From Caldilineaceae bacterium (GTDB lineage Bacteria; Chloroflexota; Anaerolineae; Caldilineales; Caldilineaceae): a DNA stretch of 35,244 nucleotides. The DNA lies in NCBI GenBank assembly GCA_026705565.1, contig JAPPAJ010000246.1, positions 1 to 35,244 of the forward strand, written 5' to 3'. This document shows, one piece after another, positions 8,417 to 16,016 of the stretch (positions within the stretch are counted from its first letter, which is position 1; the number at the start of each line of letters is the position of its first letter). The translations under genes and the position numbers were made by a program. The notes under the pieces are model-generated. The model worked only from the letters and a program-made list of their open reading frames with translations. It was not told the origin of the DNA and ran no database searches.

Positions 8417-8647
8417 CTATCCGGCCAGATAGGCTCCGGCAGACTGCCCGGGCCGGACATGGGCATAGCAGCTGGTGGTAGCCAGCGAGGCATGGCCGAG
8501 GGTCTGTTGCACCACATGCACGGAAACACCATGGTCCAAGCACTGGCTGGCACTGACATAGCGCGGCCAGTGGGGGGAGGGCACGGCAGCAATACCAACC
8601 CAGCGGGTTGCGGCCGACACAACCTGGCGCACCCCATGCGGGGTCAT
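8417..8647 (-). pseudogene. C-terminal remnant of a tyrosine recombinase (phage-type integrase)
   Basis: A 76-codon minus-strand frame reads MTPHGVRQVVSAATRW, then SPHWPRYVSASQCLDHG, then VQQTLGHASLATTSCYAH and a short PGQSAGAYLAG tail. This is the C-terminal half of a XerC/D-like catalytic domain: the HxxR pair, the GH histidine and the nucleophilic Tyr in TTSCYAH are present, while the first catalytic Arg and the whole N-terminal domain are missing. The usual HxLRH box has become HWPRY, a further sign of decay. It probably marks a past integration event in the island. Confidence 0.7.
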
Positions 8648-8821
8648 GGCGCGGCCGATGACGATGCCCGTCCGTTGACGGTGCGTGCGATGTCCAGCAT
8701 CCTTCTCTACCTGCTTCGTTGAATCCTCCGAATGGAACCTGCTTGTGATGGGTACTTTGCTCTGCCTAGGGGGGCAACGGAACCCAAGCCGAGATCCCGG
8801 GAGGTCGTAACAACTTCAAAC
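8648..8821. other. Short intergenic region downstream of the CBASS-like operon
   Basis: It lies between the end of the CD-NTase fusion gene (8822) and the integrase remnant. No hairpin with a T-run and no gene was seen. Confidence 0.3.
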
Positions 8822-10459
8822 TCAGTGCTTTGGTGCCGCGTGATTAGCGCCCTGGGCCCGGTTGAACCTGCCGACCTCGCCAAGATGACATTGCTTGTAC
8901 TTTCGTCCGCTCCCGCAGGGACAGGGGTCATTCCTACCCTGGCCTTGCCTGGCTATGTCGGCTATGTCTGACAAGTATTCCCGGACACCTGGATCTCCGT
9001 GAGAATACTCGGCCCAGAGGAATTCCCTGGCAGCTCCCAGGCCATAGACATCGGTGTATGACAGTCGGTAGAAAAACGGGACGACCATTTCGTCCATGAA
9101 CTCTTTCAGGGTCGTCCGGCGGTCGGACAACAGCTGAAGGCCCAGGCAGCAAGCTCCGTCCGGGAAGAAATGCAGATCGATGGTTGCGGCATTCTCCCGA
9201 TCCGCTATCCTCGCGTGCCTGCCGCCGACTTCGTGCACGGTAGGACAGCCATTTTGGTCGAGGGAGTCCAGTTCGATCCTTATTGAGAATGAATCGGAGA
9301 GATACGAGTCCATGCCCATCGTGGCATCGTCACTACCGATGTGCAGTTTCCCCCGCTCGCCATCATAGGCGGCGCGCAGCTCGAGCTCGCCAGCAATGAT
9401 GTTGGCATCCGAGTCGTAACGGAGATTGGGGAAACTGGCTGCCAACCATTCAAGGTCGGCTTGTCTCAGGTTGAGTCGACCTTGAGCCCGCTGAACCGAG
9501 GTGGTGGCCCAAGGTTTGCTCGGCTTGACCACCCTCGGCGCTGCCACTGTTGCAGCAGCATCAGTCATGGCGCTCAGGTTGCCGAATCCGTCCCCGAACA
9601 GATCCCGCCATTTTCTGACGCTCCGCTTCTCGTCACCGTCAGTGTACGCATCCTCTATTCTTCTGGCGTAGCTCGCGACCATATCCCTGAAGTGGCTGTA
9701 TATGTCTTGATCCCAGTGCCGCGTGAAATCCTCGCCTGGAAGAGCGGGATTGCAAATCTCAGGCATGGTTGGACGGGACTGCAGGAACTTGTTGATGCGC
9801 AAGATCACAGTCAGCAGCGCGTCCGGAACAGTCTTGAACCGTGCGTCATCCTCCCAGTCATACACCGCGTTTCCTATCAGCGTTGTCAGCAGGACCGATG
9901 GTGCCGTGAAGGTCTTCTTGTGGTCTCTCAGGTACTTGAGCAGCCGGGTGACGAGCTTGAGGTTGCCGTTGGTGATCCGGTTCTTGTTGTTGAACCAGTC
10001 GCGGAATCCTGTGCCGTCCGTAACCTCGGGCTTGTTCGTCCTCCTGTTGCAGATGAAGTGGTTGCCGTTGACGGTAATGCAGGGAACTACATCAATCTTG
10101 AATTTGCCTGCGTAGTTCAACGTCACGCACCTCGTGTTCCGCTGCACCTTGTCGGTGTAGTTGCCGTTGGCCTTGAGGCACCTGTACACGTCATCGATGT
10201 AGTCCTTCGGACCTTTGGAGCCATCACATTCCACGTAGACGAGGCGGTCCACGTCGTACTCGTCGGTGTCCCTGACGGGCCTGATGGTCGTTCCGAGGGC
10301 GTAGGAGCCCTGCCGCTCCGTTCGCCTGAACCCAACCAGATTCTGGCGCAGATACTCGGATACGGCCTTGTCACTCCTCTTCAATCTCTCGTACCGAGAT
10401 GGGTTGAGATTTACGTGCTTGCTCATGAACTCGTTGAAGTCGTTCACTCGTCGCGTCAT
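8822..10459 (-). CDS. CD-NTase fused to an E2/UBC-like domain and a SEC-C motif (CBASS synthase)
   Basis: Residues 1-290 form a cGAS/DncV-like nucleotidyltransferase: QGSYALGTTIRPV (Gly51, Ser52), DEYDVDRLV (Asp69, Asp71) and FKIDVVPCI (Asp123) are the expected active-site elements. Such enzymes make cyclic di- or trinucleotides on phage infection. After a Pro/Ala linker (about 300-325) comes a region (about 330-480) patterned like bacterial E2 ubiquitin-conjugating folds: SDSFSIRIELD, CPTVHEVGGRHAR and HFFPDGACCLGLQ, where Cys437 or Cys438 sits at the E2 active-site position. The end (509-525) is a SEC-C zinc motif, RNDPCPCGSGRKYKQCH. Ordinary CD-NTases are about 300-430 residues, so this 545-residue form is unusual. 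Its ATG overlaps the patatin stop codon (ATGA), so the two are translationally coupled. The nucleotidyltransferase and SEC-C calls are firm; the E2-like call rests on pattern only. Confidence 0.8.
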   Translation of the reverse strand: MTRRVNDFNEFMSKHVNLNPSRYERLKRSDKAVSEYLRQNLVGFRRTERQGSYALGTTIRPVRDTDEYDVDRLVYVECDGSKGPKDYIDDVYRCLKANGNYTDKVQRNTRCVTLNYAGKFKIDVVPCITVNGNHFICNRRTNKPEVTDGTGFRDWFNNKNRITNGNLKLVTRLLKYLRDHKKTFTAPSVLLTTLIGNAVYDWEDDARFKTVPDALLTVILRINKFLQSRPTMPEICNPALPGEDFTRHWDQDIYSHFRDMVASYARRIEDAYTDGDEKRSVRKWRDLFGDGFGNLSAMTDAAATVAAPRVVKPSKPWATTSVQRAQGRLNLRQADLEWLAASFPNLRYDSDANIIAGELELRAAYDGERGKLHIGSDDATMGMDSYLSDSFSIRIELDSLDQNGCPTVHEVGGRHARIADRENAATIDLHFFPDGACCLGLQLLSDRRTTLKEFMDEMVVPFFYRLSYTDVYGLGAAREFLWAEYSHGDPGVREYLSDIADIARQGQGRNDPCPCGSGRKYKQCHLGEVGRFNRAQGANHAAPKH

Positions 10460-11373
10460 TTGCTATCCTCCAGATGGGCCAGGATGGCCTTGCTGCAATG
10501 GGAGAAGTCCCTGTCGGCCAGGGCCTTCATGCTCCGCAGGTGTTTGATGTCATCCAGAGCCCAGGACTTGATCTCCGGGTCTAGGCGAAGGTGTCGATCC
10601 CCAAGCAGCAACTTGGCCATGTTGGTTGATGCCTGGGACTGTAGACCCAGCATGTACGGGACGAGCTTCCGTCCGCCCCAGCCGGTCATGAGACCCCAGA
10701 CTCTGCTCTGAGCAAAGTAACTGGCAGAGCGTCCAGTGCCGATGGATAGGACCCGAATTTTGTCAAGGGGATGCCGGAACTTGGACAGTGCTTCGATGAT
10801 GGCGATGATGGTGGGATTGTTGGCCCACAGACCTCCATCAGCCAGAAGGTACTGACCAACCTGTCTGGGATCGAAGTATGTGGGCGCTGCGCACGATGCC
10901 AAGATCGCGTCTCGCAGACGCACATCGCCGTCTCGCATGTATGGCTCCCCTAGGTCTTTCAGGTACCGGGACTTGAACACATGCACCCCTCCGGTCGAAA
11001 TGTCCGAGCTCGCAATCATGAGGGGAGATGGCACCTCTCCCATCGTTACGTCGGGCAGGCAATCGCCGATGACCCGGTCGAGGGAGTGCGTTGAGTAGCG
11101 GCTCCTTATGCAGGCGAAGACGCTGAATTTTCTCCTGCTGAAGATGCGGCTGGCTTGACTCTCAAAGAGGGCTACCAAGGCCTCCATCGGGATCTTCATC
11201 GATGCCGCCCCTGCAAGAATCGACCCTGTGCTGGTACCCGCGATGAGGTCGAATCGCTCTCGTATGGGTGTGCCGAGGGTGTTCTCCAGCTTGGCGAGGA
11301 CATGCGCGCCGTAGACTCCCCGGATGCCGCCGCCGTCAAGAGCCAGGATCTGGAACGTATCGTTGCTTCCCAT
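10456..11373 (-). CDS. Patatin-like phospholipase, CBASS effector (CapV-like)
   Basis: The 305-residue protein has the full patatin signature: oxyanion-hole loop LDGGGIRGVYG (about 12-22), nucleophile elbow GTSTGS (Ser48) and the catalytic Asp in LLADGGLWANNP (Asp179). It has no signal peptide, consistent with a cytosolic enzyme that attacks the inner membrane. In CBASS, CapV-type patatins are switched on by cyclic dinucleotides and degrade phospholipids, killing the infected cell. The gene is first in a two-gene operon and overlaps the CD-NTase gene by four bases. The start at 11373 is preceded by TTAGG. The region upstream is shared with a divergent regulator gene. Confidence 0.9.
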   Translation of the reverse strand: MGSNDTFQILALDGGGIRGVYGAHVLAKLENTLGTPIRERFDLIAGTSTGSILAGAASMKIPMEALVALFESQASRIFSRRKFSVFACIRSRYSTHSLDRVIGDCLPDVTMGEVPSPLMIASSDISTGGVHVFKSRYLKDLGEPYMRDGDVRLRDAILASCAAPTYFDPRQVGQYLLADGGLWANNPTIIAIIEALSKFRHPLDKIRVLSIGTGRSASYFAQSRVWGLMTGWGGRKLVPYMLGLQSQASTNMAKLLLGDRHLRLDPEIKSWALDDIKHLRSMKALADRDFSHCSKAILAHLEDSK

Positions 11374-11560
11374 GGCAACCTAATCCTGCTCCCCGAGCTC
11401 TGCGGCTACCGAGCGGGCCTTCACTGCTGTGCGACTTGGGTGTGCCACTTCTGATAATGCGAGAATCTCCACAGACTCATCCAGACAGACATAGGTGCAT
11501 GGTTTACAAATCGGGGTGATTATATCATGGTTTGTAAACCACACGGAAGGAGTGTGCCCA
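11374..11560. promoter_or_regulatory. Divergent promoter region between the CBASS-like operon and the XRE/ImmA-IrrE gene
   Basis: These 187 bp separate two start codons on opposite strands. They contain an AT-rich core (TGATTATATCATGG, 11517-11530) flanked by two related sites at 11500-11513 and 11528-11541. A GGAAGGAG ribosome binding site (from about 11544) serves the plus-strand gene. I could not assign -35/-10 boxes with confidence in either direction. Confidence 0.5.
11500..11541. promoter_or_regulatory. Twin operator-like sites (TGGTTT-NN-AAACCA)
   Basis: Site 2 (11528-11541) is TGGTTTGTAAACCA, an inverted repeat with a 2-base centre. Site 1 (11500-11513) is TGGTTTACAAATCG, an imperfect version. 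Their centres are 28 bp apart, close to three helical turns, and they bracket the AT-rich core. They are likely binding sites of the XRE-family protein encoded immediately downstream; this is inference from position and symmetry. Confidence 0.6.
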
Positions 11561-12625
11561 ATGTTCAGCGAGCGTCTCAAACTCGCCCGAAAACGCAGGG
11601 GCCTGTCTCTGCGGGCGTTGTCCTCAGCCATGGGCGACATCGTCTCAGCCCAGGCGATCGGCAAATACGAGCGAGCGGAGATGAAGCCGATCTCAACCGT
11701 GGCCATCGCCCTGGCCGAGGCCTTGGAGGTGCCCCTGAGCTACCTGTTGAGCCCTTCCCGCGTGTCCCTGGAGCATGTTGAGTTCAGGAAGCTGGCCTCG
11801 ACCAGGGCCAAGGATCGTGCAGCAGTTGAGAGCGAGGTCCTCGATCGCGTGGACCGCTACCTGCAGGTCGAGGAGATCCTGGGACTCGACATCATGGAAC
11901 AGGAGGGACCGGATGGGGCTCCCTACAGAATCAACGCAGTGGAGGAGGCAGAGCGTGTAGCCACGAGAGTTCGCAAGGAGTGGAACCTTGGCGGCGGACC
12001 GATCCCGGACATCACGGAACTGCTGGAAGAGCGGGGCATCAAGGTGTTCAAATGGAGGTTGCCCGGGTCGGTGGATGGGCTCAGTTGTCGGGTGCGCCGG
12101 GTCCGAGGGGACGACGTTCGCGTTGTGGTTTGCTCCACTGGGAAGTCGCCCGAAAGGCAGCGGTTCACGATTGCTCACGAACTAGGCCACCTGGTCCTGG
12201 ATGTCCCGCCCACGGTGCAGGAAGAAAAAGCCTGTCAGCGCTTTGCTGGTGCGTTCCTGGCACCCAGAGACGAGCTTATTCGTGAAGTAGGACGCCGCCG
12301 ACTCAACTTCGGGTTCGAGGAACTCATCGAAATCAAGCATATCTTCGGCATCAGTGCGGCGGCTATGGTCATACGTATGCGCGATCTGGGAATCGTCACG
12401 GAGGCCACTGTACGGAACATATTTAGCGGCATCGGGCGTGGCTGGAGAACCGAGGAGCCACGTCCTCTCGAACGAACCGAGAGCCCAACCCGTTTTCGTC
12501 GCCTCTGCTTAAGAGCTCTGGCGGAAAATGAAATTTCGGTGTCCAAGGCTGCGGAGTTGCTCAGACTGAAAGTCAGCAAGATCGAAGGCATCATGGCTGG
12601 CACTGATGCCTTGGAGTGTCGATGA
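11561..12625 (+). CDS. XRE-family HTH / ImmA-IrrE metallopeptidase regulator
   Basis: The 354-residue protein begins with an XRE helix-turn-helix (residues 2-62: FSERLKLARKRRGLSLRALS...IGKYERAE). After a linker comes an ImmA/IrrE-type zinc peptidase core with RFTIAHELGHLVLD (HExxH at 206-210) and the family-typical ACQRFAGAFLAPRDEL. A start at 11561 was chosen over an upstream in-frame one because GGAAGGAG precedes it. Proteins of this kind (COG2856) act as DNA-binding regulators or antitoxins; some cleave repressors in phage and mobile elements. The gene overlaps the following PIN gene by ATGA and is divergent from the CBASS-like operon, with paired operator-like sites between. It may repress itself and possibly the CBASS promoter. 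Confidence 0.85.
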   Translation: MFSERLKLARKRRGLSLRALSSAMGDIVSAQAIGKYERAEMKPISTVAIALAEALEVPLSYLLSPSRVSLEHVEFRKLASTRAKDRAAVESEVLDRVDRYLQVEEILGLDIMEQEGPDGAPYRINAVEEAERVATRVRKEWNLGGGPIPDITELLEERGIKVFKWRLPGSVDGLSCRVRRVRGDDVRVVVCSTGKSPERQRFTIAHELGHLVLDVPPTVQEEKACQRFAGAFLAPRDELIREVGRRRLNFGFEELIEIKHIFGISAAAMVIRMRDLGIVTEATVRNIFSGIGRGWRTEEPRPLERTESPTRFRRLCLRALAENEISVSKAAELLRLKVSKIEGIMAGTDALECR

Positions 12626-13110
12626 AGGTTCTTGTCAGCGACAGCTCCATCCTGATCGAGTTCTCGAAGCGAGGGCTGTTGGACAAGATGTTCCAACTCG
12701 AGTTTGAATTCGTGGTGCCAGATCTACTGTTCCATGAGGAGCTGATAGACCTTGGCTCGCACACTCGGTCGGATCTCCTTAGTCTTGGCCTGAGAGTTGA
12801 GGCACTGGATGCCAAGGGCGTGGAAGCTGCAATCGCTTATCAGTCCGAGCGACCGGCCTTGAGTCTGGTTGATTCCTTCGCCCTTGCGCTGTCATCGCAT
12901 CAAGGGTGGACCCTCCTTACCGAAGACAGGACCATGCGTAGCGTCGCAGACGCCAAGGGCATCGCACACCGGGACGCTCTGTGGATCATCGACAACTTGC
13001 TCGATGCCGGCATTCTGTCGGCGTCGCAGGTCTTGGCTTCTCCTGAAACAATGCGTGACGATCCAAGATGTCCGGTTCCCAAATCCGGGTTGGCTGTTCG
13101 CATAAGGTGA
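12622..13110 (+). CDS. PIN-domain protein, putative toxin partner of the XRE/ImmA-IrrE protein
   Basis: The start at 12622 gives an ATGA overlap with the upstream gene and has GGAG (12613 onward) as ribosome binding site; a GTG six bases earlier is less likely. The 162-residue product shows PIN nuclease features: MKVLVSDSSILIEF (Asp7), VPDLLFHEEL (Glu39/Glu40), LSLVDSFALAL (Asp84) and LLTEDRTMR (Asp102). PIN proteins are Mg-dependent RNases and common toxins. Pairing with an XRE/COG2856 protein is a known toxin-antitoxin-like arrangement. The last 17 codons (from 13057) lie inside a ~320-bp repeat that recurs at 17416, so the native C terminus may have been replaced by repeat sequence. Confidence 0.8.
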   Translation: MKVLVSDSSILIEFSKRGLLDKMFQLEFEFVVPDLLFHEELIDLGSHTRSDLLSLGLRVEALDAKGVEAAIAYQSERPALSLVDSFALALSSHQGWTLLTEDRTMRSVADAKGIAHRDALWIIDNLLDAGILSASQVLASPETMRDDPRCPVPKSGLAVRIR

Positions 13111-13378
13111 TTGGATGATTGAGCCGCGATAGCTGCCTGTACACAGCCTGAACTCAAATCATTCACCGAGTCCGATCTCAATGGAAGCTTTGAGGTCGGC
13201 GCAACTGACTGCAATCTCGACCCTGTCTCAGCCACCAAACCGGTGAGCAAGGGGTGTTCGGCCCTGCACAGAAAGATGAAGCAGGTGCAGAACAAGCCTT
13301 CGGAACCGATCGCCTACCTAACGCAGTCTACATAGGGGTACTGTGGTCCGCGTCGACCTCCCGACCTTCGGGCTCAAC
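13057..13378 (+). repeat. Direct repeat, copy A (322 bp)
   Basis: This segment is closely related (by eye about 85% identical) to 17416-17740 in the same orientation. Shared blocks include GACGATCCAAGATGTC, CCGGGTTGGCTGTTCGCATA and CGCCTACCTAACGCAGTCTA. It begins inside the PIN gene and ends inside the 3' end of the MNT-HEPN gene on the other strand. Between them a plus-strand frame (13123-13335) ends in SEPIAYLTQST; it has no start codon in this copy. Confidence 0.9.
13123..13335 (+). pseudogene. Conserved reading frame in repeat copy A, without start codon
   Basis: The frame is open from just after a TGA (13120-13122) to TAG (13333-13335), about 70 codons, and matches the frame at 17485-17697 along its whole length (ELKSF, SATKPVSKGCSALHRKMK, NKPSEPIAYLTQST). 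The copies differ by one in-frame 3-base gap and many substitutions that keep the frame, which suggests it once coded for protein. No ATG, GTG or TTG lies at a sensible place here. Function unknown. Confidence 0.4.
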
Positions 13379-14494
13379 GAGTAGGGTGCGCCAAGCCGCG
13401 GGGTCGGCCATCACGACAGCGATCCGGTCTATGGCGTCGGCGGGCGAACCGAATTGGTGCCAATGGGATTCAGTGCGCGCCAACTGAGAATCCGTCAGGA
13501 TGTTGCCAAGTAGTTTCCGCAGTGCGTTGATGTGGGTCGCATCAAGCACCTCCTGCTGAAACTGTTGCTTTTCTCTGTCGCTGAGTTTATGGCGAGCGTA
13601 GTGGACGAGTGGCAGCGTGCCAAAACCTCCCAGCGCATCATCGCCCAAATACTCGCTGTAACCGACCTCGCGGGGTGTTTTGCCCGTCGCCGCCAACGCG
13701 TGGTCGGCCATTGCCAGACAGGCATCCTGCACCGCAGCGACCAACGTTTCGGTAGGCAGCGTAGGCCACTCCACCTGCGAGTCCTGGCTGTAGCGCGACG
13801 TTTGGTAATAGGCATTCAGTTGCCTCAGATGGGACACCGGCGCGGCAGTGAGCAGGGTGCCGTGCAGATCGGCGGGCAGCAGACCGGCGAGCGTCGTCAA
13901 TGCGTGCCGACTTCCATTGTCCTTGACGACATCGAAAACATCGATGCCCAACGCACCCAGCGCGGCTTTTACGCATCGTTCGAGCGCGTTGTGTGCGGCC
14001 ATGACTGCATCGCCTTCGGCTTCATCGGAGCCGAAGGCAACCAGCGCATATTTCAAATGTCGCCGTCCGGCTTGCAGCAAATCCCTGACTCCTTCCCAAG
14101 TGTCGTTTTGCTCCATAGGGGGTAGCCGTTTCCCTGCGGGGGTTATTCCATGTCGCTGCACCTGCCCCGCGATGTGGGGCAGCGACGTGCGGCACTTGTC
14201 GAACTCGGCGCGCGTGAAGTGGAATATCTGCGTGGAGGGCAACTCCGCATACGGCTGCCCTTGGGCGCAGATTTGCGCCAACGCTTCCTCGGCGGTATCC
14301 CTGTCACCGCCAATCACCGCCAGATCGATGTCCGAACCCGACTGCCAGTTACCAGCGGCGCGCGAACCGAAGAGCAGCACCTGCGCGTCGGGCAAACTTG
14401 CCTGCAGGTCGCCCGCCAACGCCAGGGCGCGGGGATCGGGGCCGTCATGACCTTGCGTCGTGTCGGCGGTGCATCGTTCCAAAGCAGCGGCCAT
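13328..14494 (-). CDS. Single-chain MNT nucleotidyltransferase-HEPN protein, copy 1
   Basis: The 388-residue protein joins two domains usually encoded by separate toxin-antitoxin genes. Residues 30-110 form a minimal nucleotidyltransferase with AQVLLFGSRAAGNWQSGSD (Gly43, Ser44) and Asp55/Asp57; the third acidic position, by alignment with copy 2, appears to be Gln89. Residues about 130-275 form a HEPN helical domain (NALERCVKAALGALGIDVF...LRQLNAYYQTSRY). A further 100 residues of unknown fold follow (DDALGGFGTLPL; MADPAAWRTLLVEPEG). No clear RX4-6H RNase motif is visible. MNT enzymes can AMPylate HEPN toxins; here both would be in one chain. The last 16 codons fall within repeat copy A. The start at 14494 lacks a strong ribosome binding site. 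Confidence 0.8.
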   Translation of the reverse strand: MAAALERCTADTTQGHDGPDPRALALAGDLQASLPDAQVLLFGSRAAGNWQSGSDIDLAVIGGDRDTAEEALAQICAQGQPYAELPSTQIFHFTRAEFDKCRTSLPHIAGQVQRHGITPAGKRLPPMEQNDTWEGVRDLLQAGRRHLKYALVAFGSDEAEGDAVMAAHNALERCVKAALGALGIDVFDVVKDNGSRHALTTLAGLLPADLHGTLLTAAPVSHLRQLNAYYQTSRYSQDSQVEWPTLPTETLVAAVQDACLAMADHALAATGKTPREVGYSEYLGDDALGGFGTLPLVHYARHKLSDREKQQFQQEVLDATHINALRKLLGNILTDSQLARTESHWHQFGSPADAIDRIAVVMADPAAWRTLLVEPEGREVDADHSTPM

Positions 14495-14655
14495 GTTGCG
14501 ATTTCCGATTTACGTTCGCAAGGAGGAGGTACCGACAAATGGAGGATTGTACGCTCCGTACGAAGGCAGTCCTGGGGACATGGTCCGTGCGCAGGAAGCG
14601 GACCATGCGCGCCAAGCACGTGGTTGAACTCCGGTCTCCAGAACCTATGGCAATC
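14495..14655 (-). ncRNA. Candidate guide-RNA (omega RNA) and right end of the TnpB element
   Basis: This stretch lies immediately 3' of tnpB, where guide RNAs of TnpB are encoded. It contains a perfect 8-bp stem, ATGGTCCG (14580-14587) with CGGACCAT (14599-14606), loop 11 bases, and a smaller hairpin GTACG-CTC-CGTAC (14549-14561). The larger hairpin resembles the one upstream of tnpB. That an RNA is made is inferred from position and structure only; the exact 3' end cannot be set. Confidence 0.4.
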
Positions 14656-15978
14656 TCAACTTCCTACGTCAAGCGGAAGCGGACTGCCTGTCCGGTTGAC
14701 GCTTCGTCGACCTTGCAAGCCATGGAGTCGGCTCGACTTACGGGTCTCCACGTCGGCGACGGCCGACCTGGCCGCCGGGTCGAACGCCTGGAGGTTCCGG
14801 GCGGCGTTCTCGTCCCGGTCGCATTCGAACCCACACTGCAGACAGCGGTAGGTGCGTTCCGACAGCAACAGCGACTGCTTCACGGCTCCGCACGCACTGC
14901 AGGTCTTCGAGGACGGGTACCAGCGATCCACTTTCTCGAAGGCGGTCCCGTACCAGGCACACTTGTATTCCAGTTGGCGCACGAACTCAGCCAGGCCGGC
15001 ATCACCGAGGGCGCGTCCCAGTCTCCGGTTGCGCTGCATTCCTGCGATGTGCAGGGTCTCCACCTTCACTGTTCCCCCACGCTTGGCGATCGCCGTGGTG
15101 GTCTGGTGGTGGTGGTCGTTGCGCAAATGGGAGACACGGGCATACTGCCGTCTCCGTTGGGCGTACAGGGCTTCCCGACGGTGGGAGGTCCGGTGCCGGC
15201 CGTGGGCCTTGATGGACCGGCTGATGGCCTTGTCGATGCGTCGCAGTTCGGCCAGGGCCTCCTGCAGGGGACGCGGGTTCTCAATCTCCGTCGGTTCGTC
15301 CCCGTCCCACAGCGTGGCCAGCACCTGGATGCCCATGTCGATGCCGACGGTCGGGCCGGGACGCTTGGGTGGCTCCGGCTCGCCGGTGTCCACCTGGAAG
15401 GCGATGAACCAGCGGTCGGCCTCCAGGCTGACGGTGGCCGAAAGGATGTCCCCGGCGAAGCGCAGCGGCTCTGTCATGCGCACCCAGCCAATGGCCGGGA
15501 TGCGGACCCGGTTGCCGTCCACCCGGATCGTGTTGCGCCCGTTGGTCGGCGTAAAGGACATGTGCTTGCCGCGCTTGCGGTACTTCGGGAAGCCGACCCG
15601 ACGCGGACGCTTGCCCTCCTTCAATGCCTTCTTGTAGGCACCCCAGGCCTCCAGCCCCTTGCTCGTATGGATGATGGCGTTCTTGGCGACGTTTTGGGAC
15701 AGGTCCACCGACCACGAAAAAAGGTCCCGCTTGACGGCGTTGAACTGCTTCCGCAGGTCCATGTCCGACAGCCACTCGTTGTCCTCGCCCTCGCCGGTGA
15801 ACCAAGCTTCGGCGAAGCGGTCAATGGACCAGTTGGAGGCCACCCGCGCCCAGCCCGCGTGCTCGGCCATCAGGGAGGCCTGCCGGTCGTTGGGGATCAG
15901 GGCAATGCGGTGCCCCTTGACCAGGCCGCGGGAGGTACCGTCGGCCGGGGGCGTTGGAGGATGGGAGGCACTGGACAT
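14656..15978 (-). CDS. tnpB: TnpB, RNA-guided DNA endonuclease of an IS200/IS605-type element
   Basis: The 440-residue protein has the complete TnpB layout: an N-terminal helical/OB-like part (about 20-200, with FPKYRKRGKHMSF), then a RuvC core with GPTVGIDMGIQVL (Asp214), VKVETLHIAGM (Glu307) and CDRDENAARNL (Asp389), interrupted by a Cys4 zinc ribbon (Cys360, Cys363, Cys379, Cys382). All catalytic residues are present, so it is probably active. TnpB uses an omega RNA from the element's 3' end to cut DNA next to a transposon-specific motif. The first 20 residues are Pro/Ser-rich and may be extra; a later start is possible. A long frame on the opposite strand is an antisense artefact. Confidence 0.92.
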   Translation of the reverse strand: MSSASHPPTPPADGTSRGLVKGHRIALIPNDRQASLMAEHAGWARVASNWSIDRFAEAWFTGEGEDNEWLSDMDLRKQFNAVKRDLFSWSVDLSQNVAKNAIIHTSKGLEAWGAYKKALKEGKRPRRVGFPKYRKRGKHMSFTPTNGRNTIRVDGNRVRIPAIGWVRMTEPLRFAGDILSATVSLEADRWFIAFQVDTGEPEPPKRPGPTVGIDMGIQVLATLWDGDEPTEIENPRPLQEALAELRRIDKAISRSIKAHGRHRTSHRREALYAQRRRQYARVSHLRNDHHHQTTTAIAKRGGTVKVETLHIAGMQRNRRLGRALGDAGLAEFVRQLEYKCAWYGTAFEKVDRWYPSSKTCSACGAVKQSLLLSERTYRCLQCGFECDRDENAARNLQAFDPAARSAVADVETRKSSRLHGLQGRRSVNRTGSPLPLDVGS

Positions 15979-15993
15979 AGGGTCTGTTGCACC

Positions 15994-16016
15994 GGGTCCG
16001 CTTGCTTCCGGGACCC
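15994..16016. repeat. Left-end hairpin of the TnpB element
   Basis: GGGTCC (15994-15999) pairs with GGACCC (16011-16016) around an 11-base loop, about 16 bp upstream of the tnpB start. It resembles the hairpin beyond the tnpB 3' end. IS200/IS605 ends carry such subterminal palindromes for recognition by TnpA. Confidence 0.45.

Noticed and set aside
8073-8543. N-terminal extension of McrB to 725 residues
   Set aside because: The extra 157 codons look non-coding and a good ribosome binding site precedes the internal ATG at 8072.
9341-10711. Plus-strand open frame of 456 codons opposite the CD-NTase fusion
   Set aside because: It is antisense to clear CD-NTase and patatin motifs and has no recognisable domain or start signal.
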